From: Mycolicibacterium boenickei
GTDB lineage: Bacteria; Actinomycetota; Actinomycetes; Mycobacteriales; Mycobacteriaceae
Length of the DNA: 64,000 nt
Assembly (NCBI RefSeq): GCF_010731295.1
Contig: NZ_AP022579.1
Span: forward strand, 3,658,001 to 3,722,000
Reading direction: 5' to 3'
In this document: one piece after another, positions 1 through 8,543 of the stretch
Layout of the letters: every line of letters starts with the position of its first letter
How positions within the stretch are numbered: the first letter of the stretch is position 1
The notes under the pieces: generated by a model
The model's database searches: none
What the model was told of the DNA's origin: nothing
Seen by the model: the letters and a program-made list of their open reading frames with translations, nothing else
Position numbers and translations under genes: made by a program

Positions 1-697
1 CATTGTCGACATCGACGACGATCGAGCGGGACAGCTCATCGAGCGCTTCCAAGGGCACCGAGGCCAGTGCGTTGGCGTCGGTCGGGTCGACGCGCTTGGC
101 GGCCTCGAACTCGGCGTGGCGCCGCTTGGCCCGGCGCCGGCGCGACCACCACCACAGCAGGCCGGCAAGCACCACCACCACGCCGAGGGCGATCAGCATG
201 CCGGGCCACGACACGCCGGGTGCGGCGGGAGATTCGGGTTCAGAGTTCAGCCCGTTGGCCGCGGCGATCGCGGCGCCCGTCCAGTCGTCCCGGCGCAGGG
301 CCGGGGTGACGCTGTTGCGCCGAATGTCGTCGGCGCGGGCCGAACTGGTGACGGTGTCGGGCACCTGGAACGCGAACGCCCGGTCCACTGTGGCGACCGC
401 CAAAAGTGCGTCGTCGTCACCGAAATCGCTCAGCTGCATGGTGTTCTGCGCCCAGCCGACCGGGTTCTGCCGGGCGAAATCCTCGGTGAAGACCACCCAT
501 AGCTTGATGTGGCGGTCGTCGTAGAGCCGGTCGATCGCGCGCTGCACGTTGCCGCGCTGGGCCGCCGACAACACCCCGGCGTTGTCGGTGAGTTGGGTGG
601 CCAGCCGCAACGGCGGTTCGGCGGCGGCGCCGGGAGCGACCACGAGTGCGGTCATCAGGATCGCGAGCAGCATGGACAGCAGACGGGCGATACGCAT
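1..697 (-). CDS. TPM-domain membrane protein, partial (Rv2345-like)
   Basis: The minus-strand frame starts with ATG at 697 and runs off the left edge with no stop, so about 232 codons are visible. Residues 1-26 form a signal peptide ending AAAEP. Residues about 35-150 resemble the TPM (TLP18.3/Psb32/MOLO-1) domain, with the motif LWVVFTEDF near residue 68. A single transmembrane segment at about 165-187 is followed by a strongly basic stretch (WWWSRRRRAKRR). TPM proteins are exported, membrane-anchored and poorly characterised in mycobacteria. The gene is divergent from dgt with a 59-bp gap, the arrangement remembered for Rv2345/Rv2344c. The C-terminal part lies outside the window. Confidence 0.85.
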   Translation of the reverse strand, partial: MRIARLLSMLLAILMTALVVAPGAAAEPPLRLATQLTDNAGVLSAAQRGNVQRAIDRLYDDRHIKLWVVFTEDFARQNPVGWAQNTMQLSDFGDDDALLAVATVDRAFAFQVPDTVTSSARADDIRRNSVTPALRRDDWTGAAIAAANGLNSEPESPAAPGVSWPGMLIALGVVVVLAGLLWWWSRRRRAKRRHAEFEAAKRVDPTDANALASVPLEALDELSRSIVVDVDN

Positions 698-756
698 GAC
701 CGTCAATCTAATGCGCTCCCGCGTCGGCGCGTTGCTTCCTGGCAGACTGTGCGTCG

Positions 757-2034
757 GTGAACGCGGATACGCAGTCCTGGTATGACGACTTCGACCGGCA
801 ACGTCTGGTGGTCGAAGCGGCGAAGGGTGCTGCGCTGCCCGGGACAGATACCGAGCACCGGACGGATTTCGCCCGCGACCGGGCCCGCGTGTTGCACAGC
901 GCGGCATTACGGCGGCTCGCCGACAAGACCCAGGTGGTCGGCCCGCGGCACGGCGACACCCCGCGCACCCGGCTCACCCATTCGCTGGAGGTGGCCCAGA
1001 TCGGTCGCGGCATGGCGATCGGACTCGGCTGTGATCCCGACCTGGTGGATCTGGCCGGCCTGGCCCACGACATCGGGCATCCGCCGTACGGGCACAACGG
1101 CGAGCGCGCCCTCGACGAGATCGCGAAACCGTTCGGCGGGTTCGAGGGCAATGCCCAGAACTTCCGGATCCTCACCCGATTGGAACCCAAAGTTCTTGAC
1201 GCCGAAGGGCGTTCGGCCGGGCTCAACCTCACCAGGGCCGCGCTGGACGCGGTGGCCAAGTATCCGTGGCCCAGCTTCGGCACGCGCAGGAAGTACGGCT
1301 TCTACGACGACGACGCCGAGGCGGCCGAATGGGTCCGGGCCGGGGCGCCGGCCGAACGGCCGTGTCTGGAAGCCCAGGTGATGGACTGGGCCGACGACGT
1401 CGCCTATTCCGTGCACGATGTCGAGGACGGGGTGATCTCCGGGCGCATCGATCTGCGGGTGCTCGGCGATCCCGACGCCGCCTCCTCTCTGGCAGATCTG
1501 GGTGCCAAGAATTTTCCGACCGTCACCCACGACGAACTGCTGGCCGCCGCCGAGCGGCTGTCGCACGTGCCGGTGGTGGCCGCGGTGGGGAAGTACGACG
1601 GGACGCTGGCGTCCTCGGTCGCGCTGAAGACCCTGACCAGTGAACTCGTCGGGCGGTTCGCCAACGCGGCGATCACCCAGACCCGGGCGGTCGCCGGTGA
1701 CGGGCCGTTGAGGCGGTTCGCCGCGGAGCTCTCGGTGCCGCCGCTGGTGCGCGCCGAAGTGGTGCTGCTCAAGATGCTGGCGCTGCAGTTCATCATGTCC
1801 GATCACCGGCACCTGCAGATCCAGGCCGATCAACGCACGCTCATCCACGAAGTCGCTCTCGCGTTATGGGCGCAGGCTCCGGGCAGCCTGGACCCGCAAT
1901 TCGCGCCCGAGTTCGACCTCGCCGCAGACGACGGAGCCCGGCTGCGCGTGGTGGTCGATCAGATCGCGTCATACACCGAGAGCCGGCTGGAACGAGTGCA
2001 CGAGGCGCGCTCGCCCCGGCCGATGGCCGACTAG
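757..2034 (+). CDS. dgt: Deoxyguanosinetriphosphate triphosphohydrolase-like protein (HD family)
   Basis: A 425-residue protein starting at GTG 757. It carries the dGTPase HD metal-binding signature: His of LTHS at about 75, then [13 protein letters not shown] with the HD pair at about 104-105, and a later Asp in [12 protein letters not shown] that completes the metal site. Family members hydrolyse dNTPs to deoxynucleosides and triphosphate and are thought to help control dNTP pools. It lies 52 bp upstream of dnaG on the same strand, the conserved actinobacterial dgt-dnaG order, so cotranscription with primase is likely. Length is normal for the type-2 bacterial subfamily. Confidence 0.95.
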   Translation: MNADTQSWYDDFDRQRLVVEAAKGAALPGTDTEHRTDFARDRARVLHSAALRRLADKTQVVGPRHGDTPRTRLTHSLEVAQIGRGMAIGLGCDPDLVDLAGLAHDIGHPPYGHNGERALDEIAKPFGGFEGNAQNFRILTRLEPKVLDAEGRSAGLNLTRAALDAVAKYPWPSFGTRRKYGFYDDDAEAAEWVRAGAPAERPCLEAQVMDWADDVAYSVHDVEDGVISGRIDLRVLGDPDAASSLADLGAKNFPTVTHDELLAAAERLSHVPVVAAVGKYDGTLASSVALKTLTSELVGRFANAAITQTRAVAGDGPLRRFAAELSVPPLVRAEVVLLKMLALQFIMSDHRHLQIQADQRTLIHEVALALWAQAPGSLDPQFAPEFDLAADDGARLRVVVDQIASYTESRLERVHEARSPRPMAD

Positions 2035-2086
2035 GTCCTCGGTGTCGGCAAACCCGTTCGGAGCCGCTGCCGCGCACGCATAGACT

Positions 2087-3991
2087 ATGCCGGTGGCCGG
2101 CCGGATTTCAGATCGCGATATCGCGGCCATTCGTGAAAAAGTCCGCATCGAGGATGTCGTCGGCGACTACGTCCAGCTGAGGCGGGCCGGGGCCGACTCG
2201 ATGAAGGGCCTGTGCCCATTCCACGACGAGAAGTCGCCGTCGTTCCACGTGCGGCCGAATCACGGCCACTTCCACTGCTTCGGCTGTGGTGAGGGTGGCG
2301 ATGTGTACGCCTTCATCCAGAAGATCGAACATGTCAGCTTCGTCGAAGCGGTCGAGTTGCTGGCCGACCGGGTCAACTACACCGTCACCTACACGGGCTC
2401 GTCGACGACCAATGTCCAGCGCGACCGGGGCAGCCGCAGCCGGTTGCTGGCCGCCAACGCCGCCGCTCAGGAGTTCTACGCCGAGGCTCTGACCTCCGAC
2501 GAGGCAGCGGAGGCGCGCAAATACCTGACCGAGCGCAACTTCGACGCCGCCGCCGCGGCCCAGTTCGGGTGCGGATTCGCGCCGTCCGGATGGGACACGC
2601 TGACAAAGCATCTGCTGCGCAAGGGTTTTGAGTTCAAAGAGTTGGAAGCCGCCGGGCTGAGCCGCGAGGGCAAGCGCGGGCCGATGGACCGATTCCATCG
2701 CCGCCTGCTGTGGCCGATCCGGGTGTCCTCGGGCGAGACCATCGGCTTCGGCGCACGCCGGTTGTTCGACGACGACCAGAACCAGGCCAAGTACGTAAAC
2801 ACCCCCGAGACCGTGCTGTACAAGAAGTCGCAGGTGTTGTTCGGTCTGGACCGCGCCAAGCGGGACATCGCCAAGGGGCACCAGGCCGTCGTCGTCGAGG
2901 GGTACACCGACGTGATGGCCATGCACCTGGCCGGGGTGACCACCGCGGTGGCTTCGTGCGGCACCGCGTTCGGTGAACAGCACCTGTCGATGCTGCGCCG
3001 ACTGATGATGGACGACAACTTCTTCCGCGGCGAGCTGATCTACGTGTTCGACGGCGACGCCGCCGGCCAGGCCGCCGCGGTGAAAGCCTTCGAGGGTGAG
3101 CAGAACCTGTCCGGTCAGTCGTTCGTCGCCGTAGCGCCCGATGGTATGGACCCGTGCGATCTGCGACTGCGCTCCGGCGACGGTGCCGTGCGTGACCTGG
3201 TTGCGCGCCGAACTCCGTTGTTCGAGTTCGTGATTCGCAGTGCACTGGCCGAACACGACCTGGACAGCGCCGAGGGCCGGGTGGCCGCGCTGCGGCGCTG
3301 CGTGCCGATGGCGGCGCGGATCAAAGATCAGACGCTGCGCGATGAGTACGCCCGGCAGCTGGCCGGCTGGGTCGGCTGGGACAACGTCGCACAGGTGCTG
3401 GGCAGGGTGCGGGAGGAAGCCAGCGGCGGCCGCAAGGACTCCCGGCGTCAGCCCGCCGGGCGGCAGGTCCGTCCCGCGGCGGCGCCCGTGCCGCGTCCCG
3501 ATCCGGCGGATCCGACCCTGTGGCCGCAGCGGGAGGCGCTCAAGGCCGCGCTGCAGTATCCGGCGATCTCCGGGCCGGTGTTCGACTCGCTGACCGTCGA
3601 GAGCTTCACCCATCCCGGATACGCCGCGGTCCGTTCGGCGATCGAGGCGTCGGGCGGCATGGCGGCCGGGAAATCCGGGGCCCAGTGGATCGAGGCGGTC
3701 CGCGAGCAGACCACGTCGCCGGCAGCGGCCAGCCTGGTCAACGAACTGGGCGTGGAGGCCATCAACGTCGAGGATGACGAACAGCTGCCGCGCTACATCA
3801 GCGGCGTGCTGGCCCGCCTGCAGGAAGTGTGGGTGGGTCGCCAGATCGCCGAGGTCAAGTCCAAGCTGCAACGCATGTCGCCGGTGGAGCAGGGAGACGA
3901 ATATCACGCTCTCTTCGGTGACCTGGTGGCGATGGAGTCCTACCGGCGCAGCCTGCTGGAACAGGCCAGCGGCGACGACCTGACTGCGTGA
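2087..3991 (+). CDS. dnaG: DNA primase DnaG
   Basis: A 634-residue primase that makes RNA primers at the replication fork. The N-terminal CHC2 zinc finger is intact (C43, H46, C64, C67 in GLCPFH and HCFGCGEGG). The catalytic DnaG core follows, then a TOPRIM domain with VVVEGYTDVMAMH at about 267-279 and the acidic VFDGDAAG near 320. A Pro/Ala-rich linker at about 455-480 leads to the C-terminal helicase-binding region that contacts DnaB. The ATG at 2087 gives MPVAGRISDRDI, the usual N-terminus. It is downstream of dgt and upstream of a small secreted protein. Confidence 0.97.
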   Translation: MPVAGRISDRDIAAIREKVRIEDVVGDYVQLRRAGADSMKGLCPFHDEKSPSFHVRPNHGHFHCFGCGEGGDVYAFIQKIEHVSFVEAVELLADRVNYTVTYTGSSTTNVQRDRGSRSRLLAANAAAQEFYAEALTSDEAAEARKYLTERNFDAAAAAQFGCGFAPSGWDTLTKHLLRKGFEFKELEAAGLSREGKRGPMDRFHRRLLWPIRVSSGETIGFGARRLFDDDQNQAKYVNTPETVLYKKSQVLFGLDRAKRDIAKGHQAVVVEGYTDVMAMHLAGVTTAVASCGTAFGEQHLSMLRRLMMDDNFFRGELIYVFDGDAAGQAAAVKAFEGEQNLSGQSFVAVAPDGMDPCDLRLRSGDGAVRDLVARRTPLFEFVIRSALAEHDLDSAEGRVAALRRCVPMAARIKDQTLRDEYARQLAGWVGWDNVAQVLGRVREEASGGRKDSRRQPAGRQVRPAAAPVPRPDPADPTLWPQREALKAALQYPAISGPVFDSLTVESFTHPGYAAVRSAIEASGGMAAGKSGAQWIEAVREQTTSPAAASLVNELGVEAINVEDDEQLPRYISGVLARLQEVWVGRQIAEVKSKLQRMSPVEQGDEYHALFGDLVAMESYRRSLLEQASGDDLTA

Positions 3992-4053
3992 TCGCCGACA
4001 TCGCGATAGGGTGAGGCGCAGTCGGGCCCGTACACGCGAAAGAGGCAAACCCG

Positions 4054-4347
4054 GTGACACTGTTCAGCACGCAGACGCGGCGTTACGTTGCAGTCGGCGC
4101 ATTCGCGCTGGTCGCAGGGGCGGCCGCGGCTGCCCCGGCGTTCCTCGCCACCACCTCCGGCCCCGAGGTCTCGGCCCAGCCGGCCTGCCTGGCCTGGTTC
4201 GGCAACAAGGAGGACGGCAAGTGCCTGTCCTACTCGAACGGAATGCCTGCCAATGTGGGCACGCCGTGGGTCGGCGCCGGCGGCAACGGCGGGTTCGTCA
4301 CCGGTCCGCTGCTGCCGGGCACGTCGATCAACCAGGGGATCGGCTAG
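4054..4347 (+). CDS. Small secreted protein of unknown function
   Basis: A 97-residue product from GTG 4054, preceded by a purine-rich AAAGAGG. A signal peptide with hydrophobic core VAVGAFALVAGAAAAAPAF is followed by a short mature domain rich in Gly and Asn and containing two cysteines (QPACLAWF and KCLSYS), which could form one disulphide. It resembles the short exported mycobacterial proteins annotated as DUF7155-type or hypothetical; function is unknown. It lies 62 bp behind dnaG and converges with the gene at 4352, with 4 bp between the two stops. Confidence 0.75.
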   Translation: MTLFSTQTRRYVAVGAFALVAGAAAAAPAFLATTSGPEVSAQPACLAWFGNKEDGKCLSYSNGMPANVGTPWVGAGGNGGFVTGPLLPGTSINQGIG

Positions 4348-4351
4348 GCCC

Positions 4352-4615
4352 CTACCAGCTACGTTTCCCCGAAGCGTCGGTGGACTCCTTGGTGGAGTAC
4401 ACCGACGTTTCTGCGTCTATGGGGGTGAGGGTGAGGAATTGCGGGTCGGGTGAGACCCGCTTGGCGATCTTGCGCCGTCCGGCGTCCATCACTGCCTTGG
4501 TGGCCGGATTGGCGGTCACGGCGCGGTAGGTGCTGGCGATCTGCTCATAGCGGCGTCGCCCGGCCTTGGCGCCCAGCACGTAGCCGACGGCGATCACGGC
4601 GGCATAGCGGATCAC
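4352..4615 (-). CDS. Small YtxH-like membrane-associated protein
   Basis: An 87-residue protein from a GTG start at 4615, with GGGAGG just upstream as ribosome-binding site. The N-terminus is a short hydrophobic segment (YAAVIAVGYVLGAKAG) ending in GRRRYEQI, the hallmark of the short actinobacterial YtxH-like family. The rest is helical and charged, with RKIAKRV near the middle. Function is unknown. It faces the secreted protein on the plus strand, and its upstream side opens onto the tRNA-Asn promoter region. Confidence 0.7.
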   Translation of the reverse strand: MIRYAAVIAVGYVLGAKAGRRRYEQIASTYRAVTANPATKAVMDAGRRKIAKRVSPDPQFLTLTPIDAETSVYSTKESTDASGKRSW

Positions 4616-4758
4616 AGTGTTCCTCCCACACGGCAGCGTTTGTGTGCTCCATCCTGCCTCACCGGCGCCCCGGCGCGCCCGTCTGGGAGCGAGTTGGCGG
4701 CAGCGGCGGTCCGTACGCTAGAGTCAACGCTCGGCCGCGGAGCTTCCGCGGAAGGTAG

Positions 4759-4831
4759 TCCCCTGTAGCTCAATTGGCAGAGCTCCCGACTGTTAATCGG
4801 GCGGTTGATGGTTCGAGTCCATCCGGGGGAG
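4759..4831 (+). tRNA. tRNA-Asn (anticodon GTT)
   Basis: The 73-nt cloverleaf folds without gaps. The acceptor stem TCCCCTG pairs with CGGGGGA (one G-U), the D-arm is GCTC...GAGC, the anticodon arm CCCGA-CTGTTAA-TCGGG places GTT in the loop, and the T-arm is GATGG-TTCGAGT-CCATC. The discriminator is G and no CCA is encoded. The location close to dgt/dnaG matches the remembered asnT position in M. tuberculosis. Confidence 0.96.
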
Positions 4832-4854
4832 CAAGTTCTCCGAGAATCCCAGTG

Positions 4855-5169
4855 CTATGACTGGGGCCGGGCCTGGGCCTGACGGGCCGCCTGGGTAAGC
4901 GCCTCCACCAGTGGATTGGATGCCGACGCGAGAGCTTTCCGCTCCTCGTCGGTCAATTGGTAGAACGTCCACACGCCCCAGGCCGCCGGTCGCACGTACA
5001 CCGTCACCTGTTGCCTGTTGTTCTGCAGCACGGCCGGCACGGGTACGGCGCGATCGAGGGTGGCGGCGCTGGCCATCTCCTCCGCGATCTGTTGGACGTT
5101 GACTGATTCCTGCAGTTGGTACAGCACGGCCTTGTTGGCGGGGCCTTCCATGGCGAGGAACCAAGCCAT
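4855..5169 (-). CDS. Conserved hypothetical protein, 104 aa
   Basis: The start is set at ATG 5169 (MAWFLAMEGPANKAVLY) because AAGGAGAC lies 5 bases upstream; the frame is open further upstream without such a signal. The product is soluble with no signal peptide or membrane segment. It has a mixed alpha/beta core ending in TVYVRPAAWGVWTFYQ and an Ala/Gln-rich helical tail. I do not recognise the family; it looks like a short mycobacterial conserved protein. It is convergent with the tRNA-Asn gene. Confidence 0.7.
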   Translation of the reverse strand: MAWFLAMEGPANKAVLYQLQESVNVQQIAEEMASAATLDRAVPVPAVLQNNRQQVTVYVRPAAWGVWTFYQLTDEERKALASASNPLVEALTQAARQAQARPQS

Positions 5170-5290
5170 CGGTGTCTCCTTGAGGTAAGTGGTGTCCGGC
5201 GATCGCGAGTCGGATCGCAAACAGTGTCACCTATCGACGCGCCGCCGTCAGCCCACTCGCTGAGCCGGTTTGATTCGCTACCCTCGGGGT

Positions 5291-5782
5291 GTGTACCCAC
5301 GGCTGATCGCCATCGTCGCCTTCGTCGGTCTCCTCGCGGTTGGTTGCGGCTGGAAACCGTCATCCGCGCCGCCCCCGAAACCCGATACCTGCGCACCGTC
5401 GGACGGGCCCAGCGCTGACACCATCGCGGAGCAGATCGCGAAACTGCCCGCACCCGCGGCGGGTAAGGAATGGACCCAGATCGGCAGCGGGCACACCACC
5501 AACTGCCGGCTGTACTGGGTGCAGGTGGGCCAGTCCAACCCCGAGCCCAACAGTGTCGGGCAGCTGCTGTTCTTCGACCGGCAGACCCCGATCGGCCCGG
5601 CCACGCCGGAGCCCCGGCCCTACATCAATGTGGTCACCAACGCCGATGACAGCGTGGTGGTGAACTACCAGTGGCAGCAGGGCCACGATTCGCCTACCTC
5701 GCCGACCGGTATCGCCACCGTGCGGTTCCGGATCGGAGACGACGGCAAACTGGTTGCCGTCGACCCGATTCCGAAGCCCTGA
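5291..5782 (+). CDS. LppP/LprE-family lipoprotein
   Basis: A 163-residue lipoprotein from GTG 5291; an in-frame TTG at 5270 would only add residues ahead of the signal peptide. The lipobox LLAVGC is at about 16-21, so lipidation and outer-leaflet anchoring are expected. The mature part has paired cysteines (PDTCAPSD and TNCRLYWV) and a LppP/LprE (Lipoprotein_21) core through FRIGDDGKLVAVDPIP. Function is unknown; from memory M. tuberculosis LppP (Rv2330c) lies in the corresponding region. The gene converges on the acyl-CoA dehydrogenase with only 6 bp between stops. Confidence 0.8.
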   Translation: MYPRLIAIVAFVGLLAVGCGWKPSSAPPPKPDTCAPSDGPSADTIAEQIAKLPAPAAGKEWTQIGSGHTTNCRLYWVQVGQSNPEPNSVGQLLFFDRQTPIGPATPEPRPYINVVTNADDSVVVNYQWQQGHDSPTSPTGIATVRFRIGDDGKLVAVDPIPKP

Positions 5783-5788
5783 GCCGCC

Positions 5789-7711
5789 TCAGCCGTTGAG
5801 CAGCTCGGCGGGATCGAGCATCGCCGCGTAGCGCAGCTGCTCGGGGATGCCGAACCCGTCGACGAGGGTTTCGACGTGCGGACGCAGTGACCGGCAGCGT
5901 TCGTTGATCCCGCGGGTCACGGCCTTGGCGCGTTCGGTGGACAGGAACCGGTGCTCGATGAACCAGGCCTTGTCGCCCTCGATCACCGACAGCGCGTACA
6001 GGTCGCAGACATCTTGGAGAAGCTCGCGCGCGGTGTCGTCCTCGCAGGCGTCGATACCTGCGACGAACGCCTCCAGGATCACCCGGTCGATGTGCGCCTG
6101 CGCGGCGTGCAGCACGTGATCCTGCACGGCGTTGAAGGCGTCGAACGCCGACATCTCCTTGGCCTTGCCCTGCAGCCTGCGCGCCACCGAGGCCAGCATG
6201 TACTCCTCGCGGTCCTCGAACATCTTGACCTGGGTGCCGCGGTTGAACAGGCTGCCTTCCTCCTCGTTGTCCTGGCGGGTGTCGAGGACGGTCTGGATGA
6301 TGGTCTCGGCCGCAGTGCGTTTCAGCACCCGCTCGCCGGCGTAGTTGGCCGCGAACCGGACCCATTCGACCGGGCTCATGCCCTTGATGTCGTCGGCGTA
6401 GGCGGTGAGCAGTTCTTTGGCCACCAGCTGGGTGAGCACATGGTTGTCACCCTCGAACGTGGTGAACACGTCGGTGTCGGCGCGTAGGGCGATCAGCCGG
6501 TTCTCGGCCAGATAGCCTGCGCCACCGCAGGCTTCGCGCGCCTCCTGGATGGCGTGGCTGGCGTGCCAGGTGTTGGCCGCTTTCAAGCCTGCCGCGCGGG
6601 CCTCCAACTCGCGCTGCTCCTCGGCATCGGGATCGTCGGAGGTCTGCAACTCGTGGCATTTGGCCACCAGCTCGTTCTGGGCGAACTGCAGCGCGTAGGA
6701 CTTGGCGATCAGCGGCAGCAGCCGGCGCTGATGCACGAGGTAGTCCATGATCAGGACTTCCTCATCGCTCTTCGGGGCCTCGAACTGCCTGCGTTCCAAC
6801 GCATATCGGGTGGCGATGTCCAGTGCCACCCGCGCGGCCGCCGCGGCGCTGCCGCCGACGGTGACCCGGCCCCGGATCAAGGTGCCCAGCATGGTGAAGA
6901 ACCGCCGGCCCGGGTTCTCGATGGGTGAACTGTAGGTGCCGTCGGGGGCGACGTCGGCGTAGCGGTTGAGCAGGTTCTCCCGCGGGACGCGCACGTGGTC
7001 GAAGACGATGCGCCCGTTGTCGACCCCGGGCAGGCCACCTTTGTAGTGGCAGTCCGATGTGGTGACGCCGGGCAGGTCGTTGCCGGCGTCGTCGCGGATC
7101 GGGACGACGAAACAGTGCACGCCGTGGCCTTCCCCGTCCGGCGTGATCAGCTGGGCGAAAACAGTTGCCACCCGGGCGGTTTCGGCTGCGCCGCCGATGT
7201 AGTCCTTGCGCGCGGTGGGGGTGGGGGAGTGAATGACGAATTCTTGAGTTTCCGGATCGTAGGTGGCGGTGGTCTCCAGCGACTGCACGTCGCTGCCGTG
7301 ACCGGTCTCGGTCATCGCGAAGCAGCCCAGCAGGTCGAGGTCGATCAGGCGGCGCACGTACGCCTTGTGATGGCGTTCGGTGCCGAGGTTCTCGATCGCC
7401 CCGCCGAACAGGCCCCATTGCACCCCGGCCTTGACCATCAATGACAGGTCGCTCATGGCCAGCATCTCGATGCTGGTGATGGCCGCTCCGACGTCACCGT
7501 TGCCGCCGTGTTCCTTACGGAAGCCGTCTTCGGCGGCCCCGGCCGCCGCCATGATCTTGAGTTGCTCGGCCACTTTGGCCCGCGCGATGACGGTGTTCGG
7601 GGTGTAGTGCGGCCGGAAGATCTCGTCGGACAACCTGGCTCGCATGGCGTTCTTGACGTCGCGCCAGCGGCCGTCCAGCGCATTTCGCAGATGCTCGGCA
7701 GTGGAGGTCAT
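5789..7711 (-). CDS. Acyl-CoA dehydrogenase, acyl-CoA oxidase-like (FadE)
   Basis: A 640-residue flavoprotein starting at ATG 7711 (MTSTAEHLRNALDGRW); the frame extends upstream, but that extension looks non-conserved and overlaps the regulatory region. The acyl-CoA dehydrogenase middle domain shows CFAMTETGHGSDVQSLETTATYD, the FAD/substrate signature. The protein is longer than a normal FadE (about 390 aa) and its C-terminal half resembles acyl-CoA oxidase domains (ACGGAGYLAENRLIALRADTDVFTTFEGDN split across the region), so it belongs to the ACOX-like dehydrogenases. It probably introduces the trans-2 double bond in fatty acyl-CoA beta-oxidation. It is divergent from the VIT transporter; the acceptor (oxygen or ETF) cannot be told from sequence. 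Confidence 0.88.
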   Translation of the reverse strand: MTSTAEHLRNALDGRWRDVKNAMRARLSDEIFRPHYTPNTVIARAKVAEQLKIMAAAGAAEDGFRKEHGGNGDVGAAITSIEMLAMSDLSLMVKAGVQWGLFGGAIENLGTERHHKAYVRRLIDLDLLGCFAMTETGHGSDVQSLETTATYDPETQEFVIHSPTPTARKDYIGGAAETARVATVFAQLITPDGEGHGVHCFVVPIRDDAGNDLPGVTTSDCHYKGGLPGVDNGRIVFDHVRVPRENLLNRYADVAPDGTYSSPIENPGRRFFTMLGTLIRGRVTVGGSAAAAARVALDIATRYALERRQFEAPKSDEEVLIMDYLVHQRRLLPLIAKSYALQFAQNELVAKCHELQTSDDPDAEEQRELEARAAGLKAANTWHASHAIQEAREACGGAGYLAENRLIALRADTDVFTTFEGDNHVLTQLVAKELLTAYADDIKGMSPVEWVRFAANYAGERVLKRTAAETIIQTVLDTRQDNEEEGSLFNRGTQVKMFEDREEYMLASVARRLQGKAKEMSAFDAFNAVQDHVLHAAQAHIDRVILEAFVAGIDACEDDTARELLQDVCDLYALSVIEGDKAWFIEHRFLSTERAKAVTRGINERCRSLRPHVETLVDGFGIPEQLRYAAMLDPAELLNG

Positions 7712-7756
7712 ATCCGACGGTAACGCGTGCAGCCGTTGCTGTGCGGCGGTTGTCAC

Positions 7757-7775
7757 CAAGGTAAGCCTTCCTGGA
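7757..7775 (+). promoter_or_regulatory. Candidate IdeR iron box upstream of VIT transporter
   Basis: CAAGGTAAGCCTTCCTGGA matches 13 of 19 positions of the mycobacterial IdeR consensus TWAGGTWAGSCTWACCTWA, with the left half and centre (AAGGTAAGCCT) fully matched. It sits 33 bp before the start of a VIT/CCC1-family metal transporter and 45 bp before the divergent fadE. A near-identical core occurs at 54680-54698. The right half is poor, so this is a candidate only. Confidence 0.4.
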
Positions 7776-7808
7776 CAAGCGTCACCTGTCCGCGAAAGAC
7801 TGGCGGAC

Positions 7809-8543
7809 ATGCCGGATTCGGTCGGGGAATCGCTGTCTCCCACCGGCTTGCCGCACGTGAGCTATCACCGGCATGCCGATGTGACGGGCGGCTGGTTACG
7901 TGCCGCCACCTTCGGGGCGATGGACGGTCTGGTCAGCAACACCGCGTTGATCGCCGGTGTCGGGGCCAGCGCCTCAGCTCAGACCGTGGTGCTCAGTGGC
8001 GTGGCCGGGTTGCTGGCCGGCGCCTTCTCGATGGCGCTCGGTGAGTACACCTCGGTGACCACCGCCAACGAGCAGGTCGACTCCGAGGTCAAGGTGGAGC
8101 GTCGGTCGTTCCGCAAGAACCCCGAGGCCGAGCAGGCCGAACTCGTGGCCATGCTCCAGGAGATGGGGATGACCGCCGAGACGGCGACGAAGGCCAGTGA
8201 GGAAATCCACCGCGACCAGAATCGGGCCCTGAACTTTCACCTCGTGCAGGAATTGGGTGTGCACCCGACGGAGAAGCCGTCGCCATGGGTGGCGGGCGGC
8301 TCGTCCTTCGTGTTGTTCGCGATCGGTGCGATCATCCCGCTCATTCCGTACCTGCTCGGCTTCGAATCGTTGTGGCTCGGGCTGGCGTGCGGCGGAGTGG
8401 GCCTGCTGATCGCGGGCGGCGTGGCGGCCAAGTTCACCCGCAAATCGGTGGCCATCGCAGGGCTGCGGCAGTTGGTGTTCGGGGCCATCGCGATCGCGGC
8501 CACCTACGCCGTCGGCATCTTGGTCGGCGCCGTGCTGACCTGA
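7809..8543 (+). CDS. VIT1/CCC1-family transporter (iron/manganese)
   Basis: A 244-residue membrane protein from ATG 7809 (MPDSVGESLSPT). It follows the VIT1/CCC1 plan: TM1 with FGAMDGLVSNTALIAGV, TM2 ending FSMALGEYTSV, a charged cytoplasmic helical hairpin at about 85-145 (metal-binding domain, Glu-rich, with FRKNPEAEQAELVAMLQEMG), then three C-terminal helices. Relatives move Fe2+ or Mn2+ out of the cytosol in exchange for protons. An iron-box-like site lies upstream. The stop codon shares one base with the start of the next gene, so the two are translationally coupled. Confidence 0.88.
   Translation: MPDSVGESLSPTGLPHVSYHRHADVTGGWLRAATFGAMDGLVSNTALIAGVGASASAQTVVLSGVAGLLAGAFSMALGEYTSVTTANEQVDSEVKVERRSFRKNPEAEQAELVAMLQEMGMTAETATKASEEIHRDQNRALNFHLVQELGVHPTEKPSPWVAGGSSFVLFAIGAIIPLIPYLLGFESLWLGLACGGVGLLIAGGVAAKFTRKSVAIAGLRQLVFGAIAIAATYAVGILVGAVLT

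Noticed and set aside
2108..4060. A 650-codon minus-strand frame opposite dnaG
   Set aside because: DnaG has intact zinc-finger and TOPRIM motifs; the antisense product has none.
4848..4865. CCCAGT-GCTATG-ACTGGG hairpin after tRNA-Asn
   Set aside because: Only a 6-bp stem, overlapping the stop of the next gene; too weak to call a terminator.
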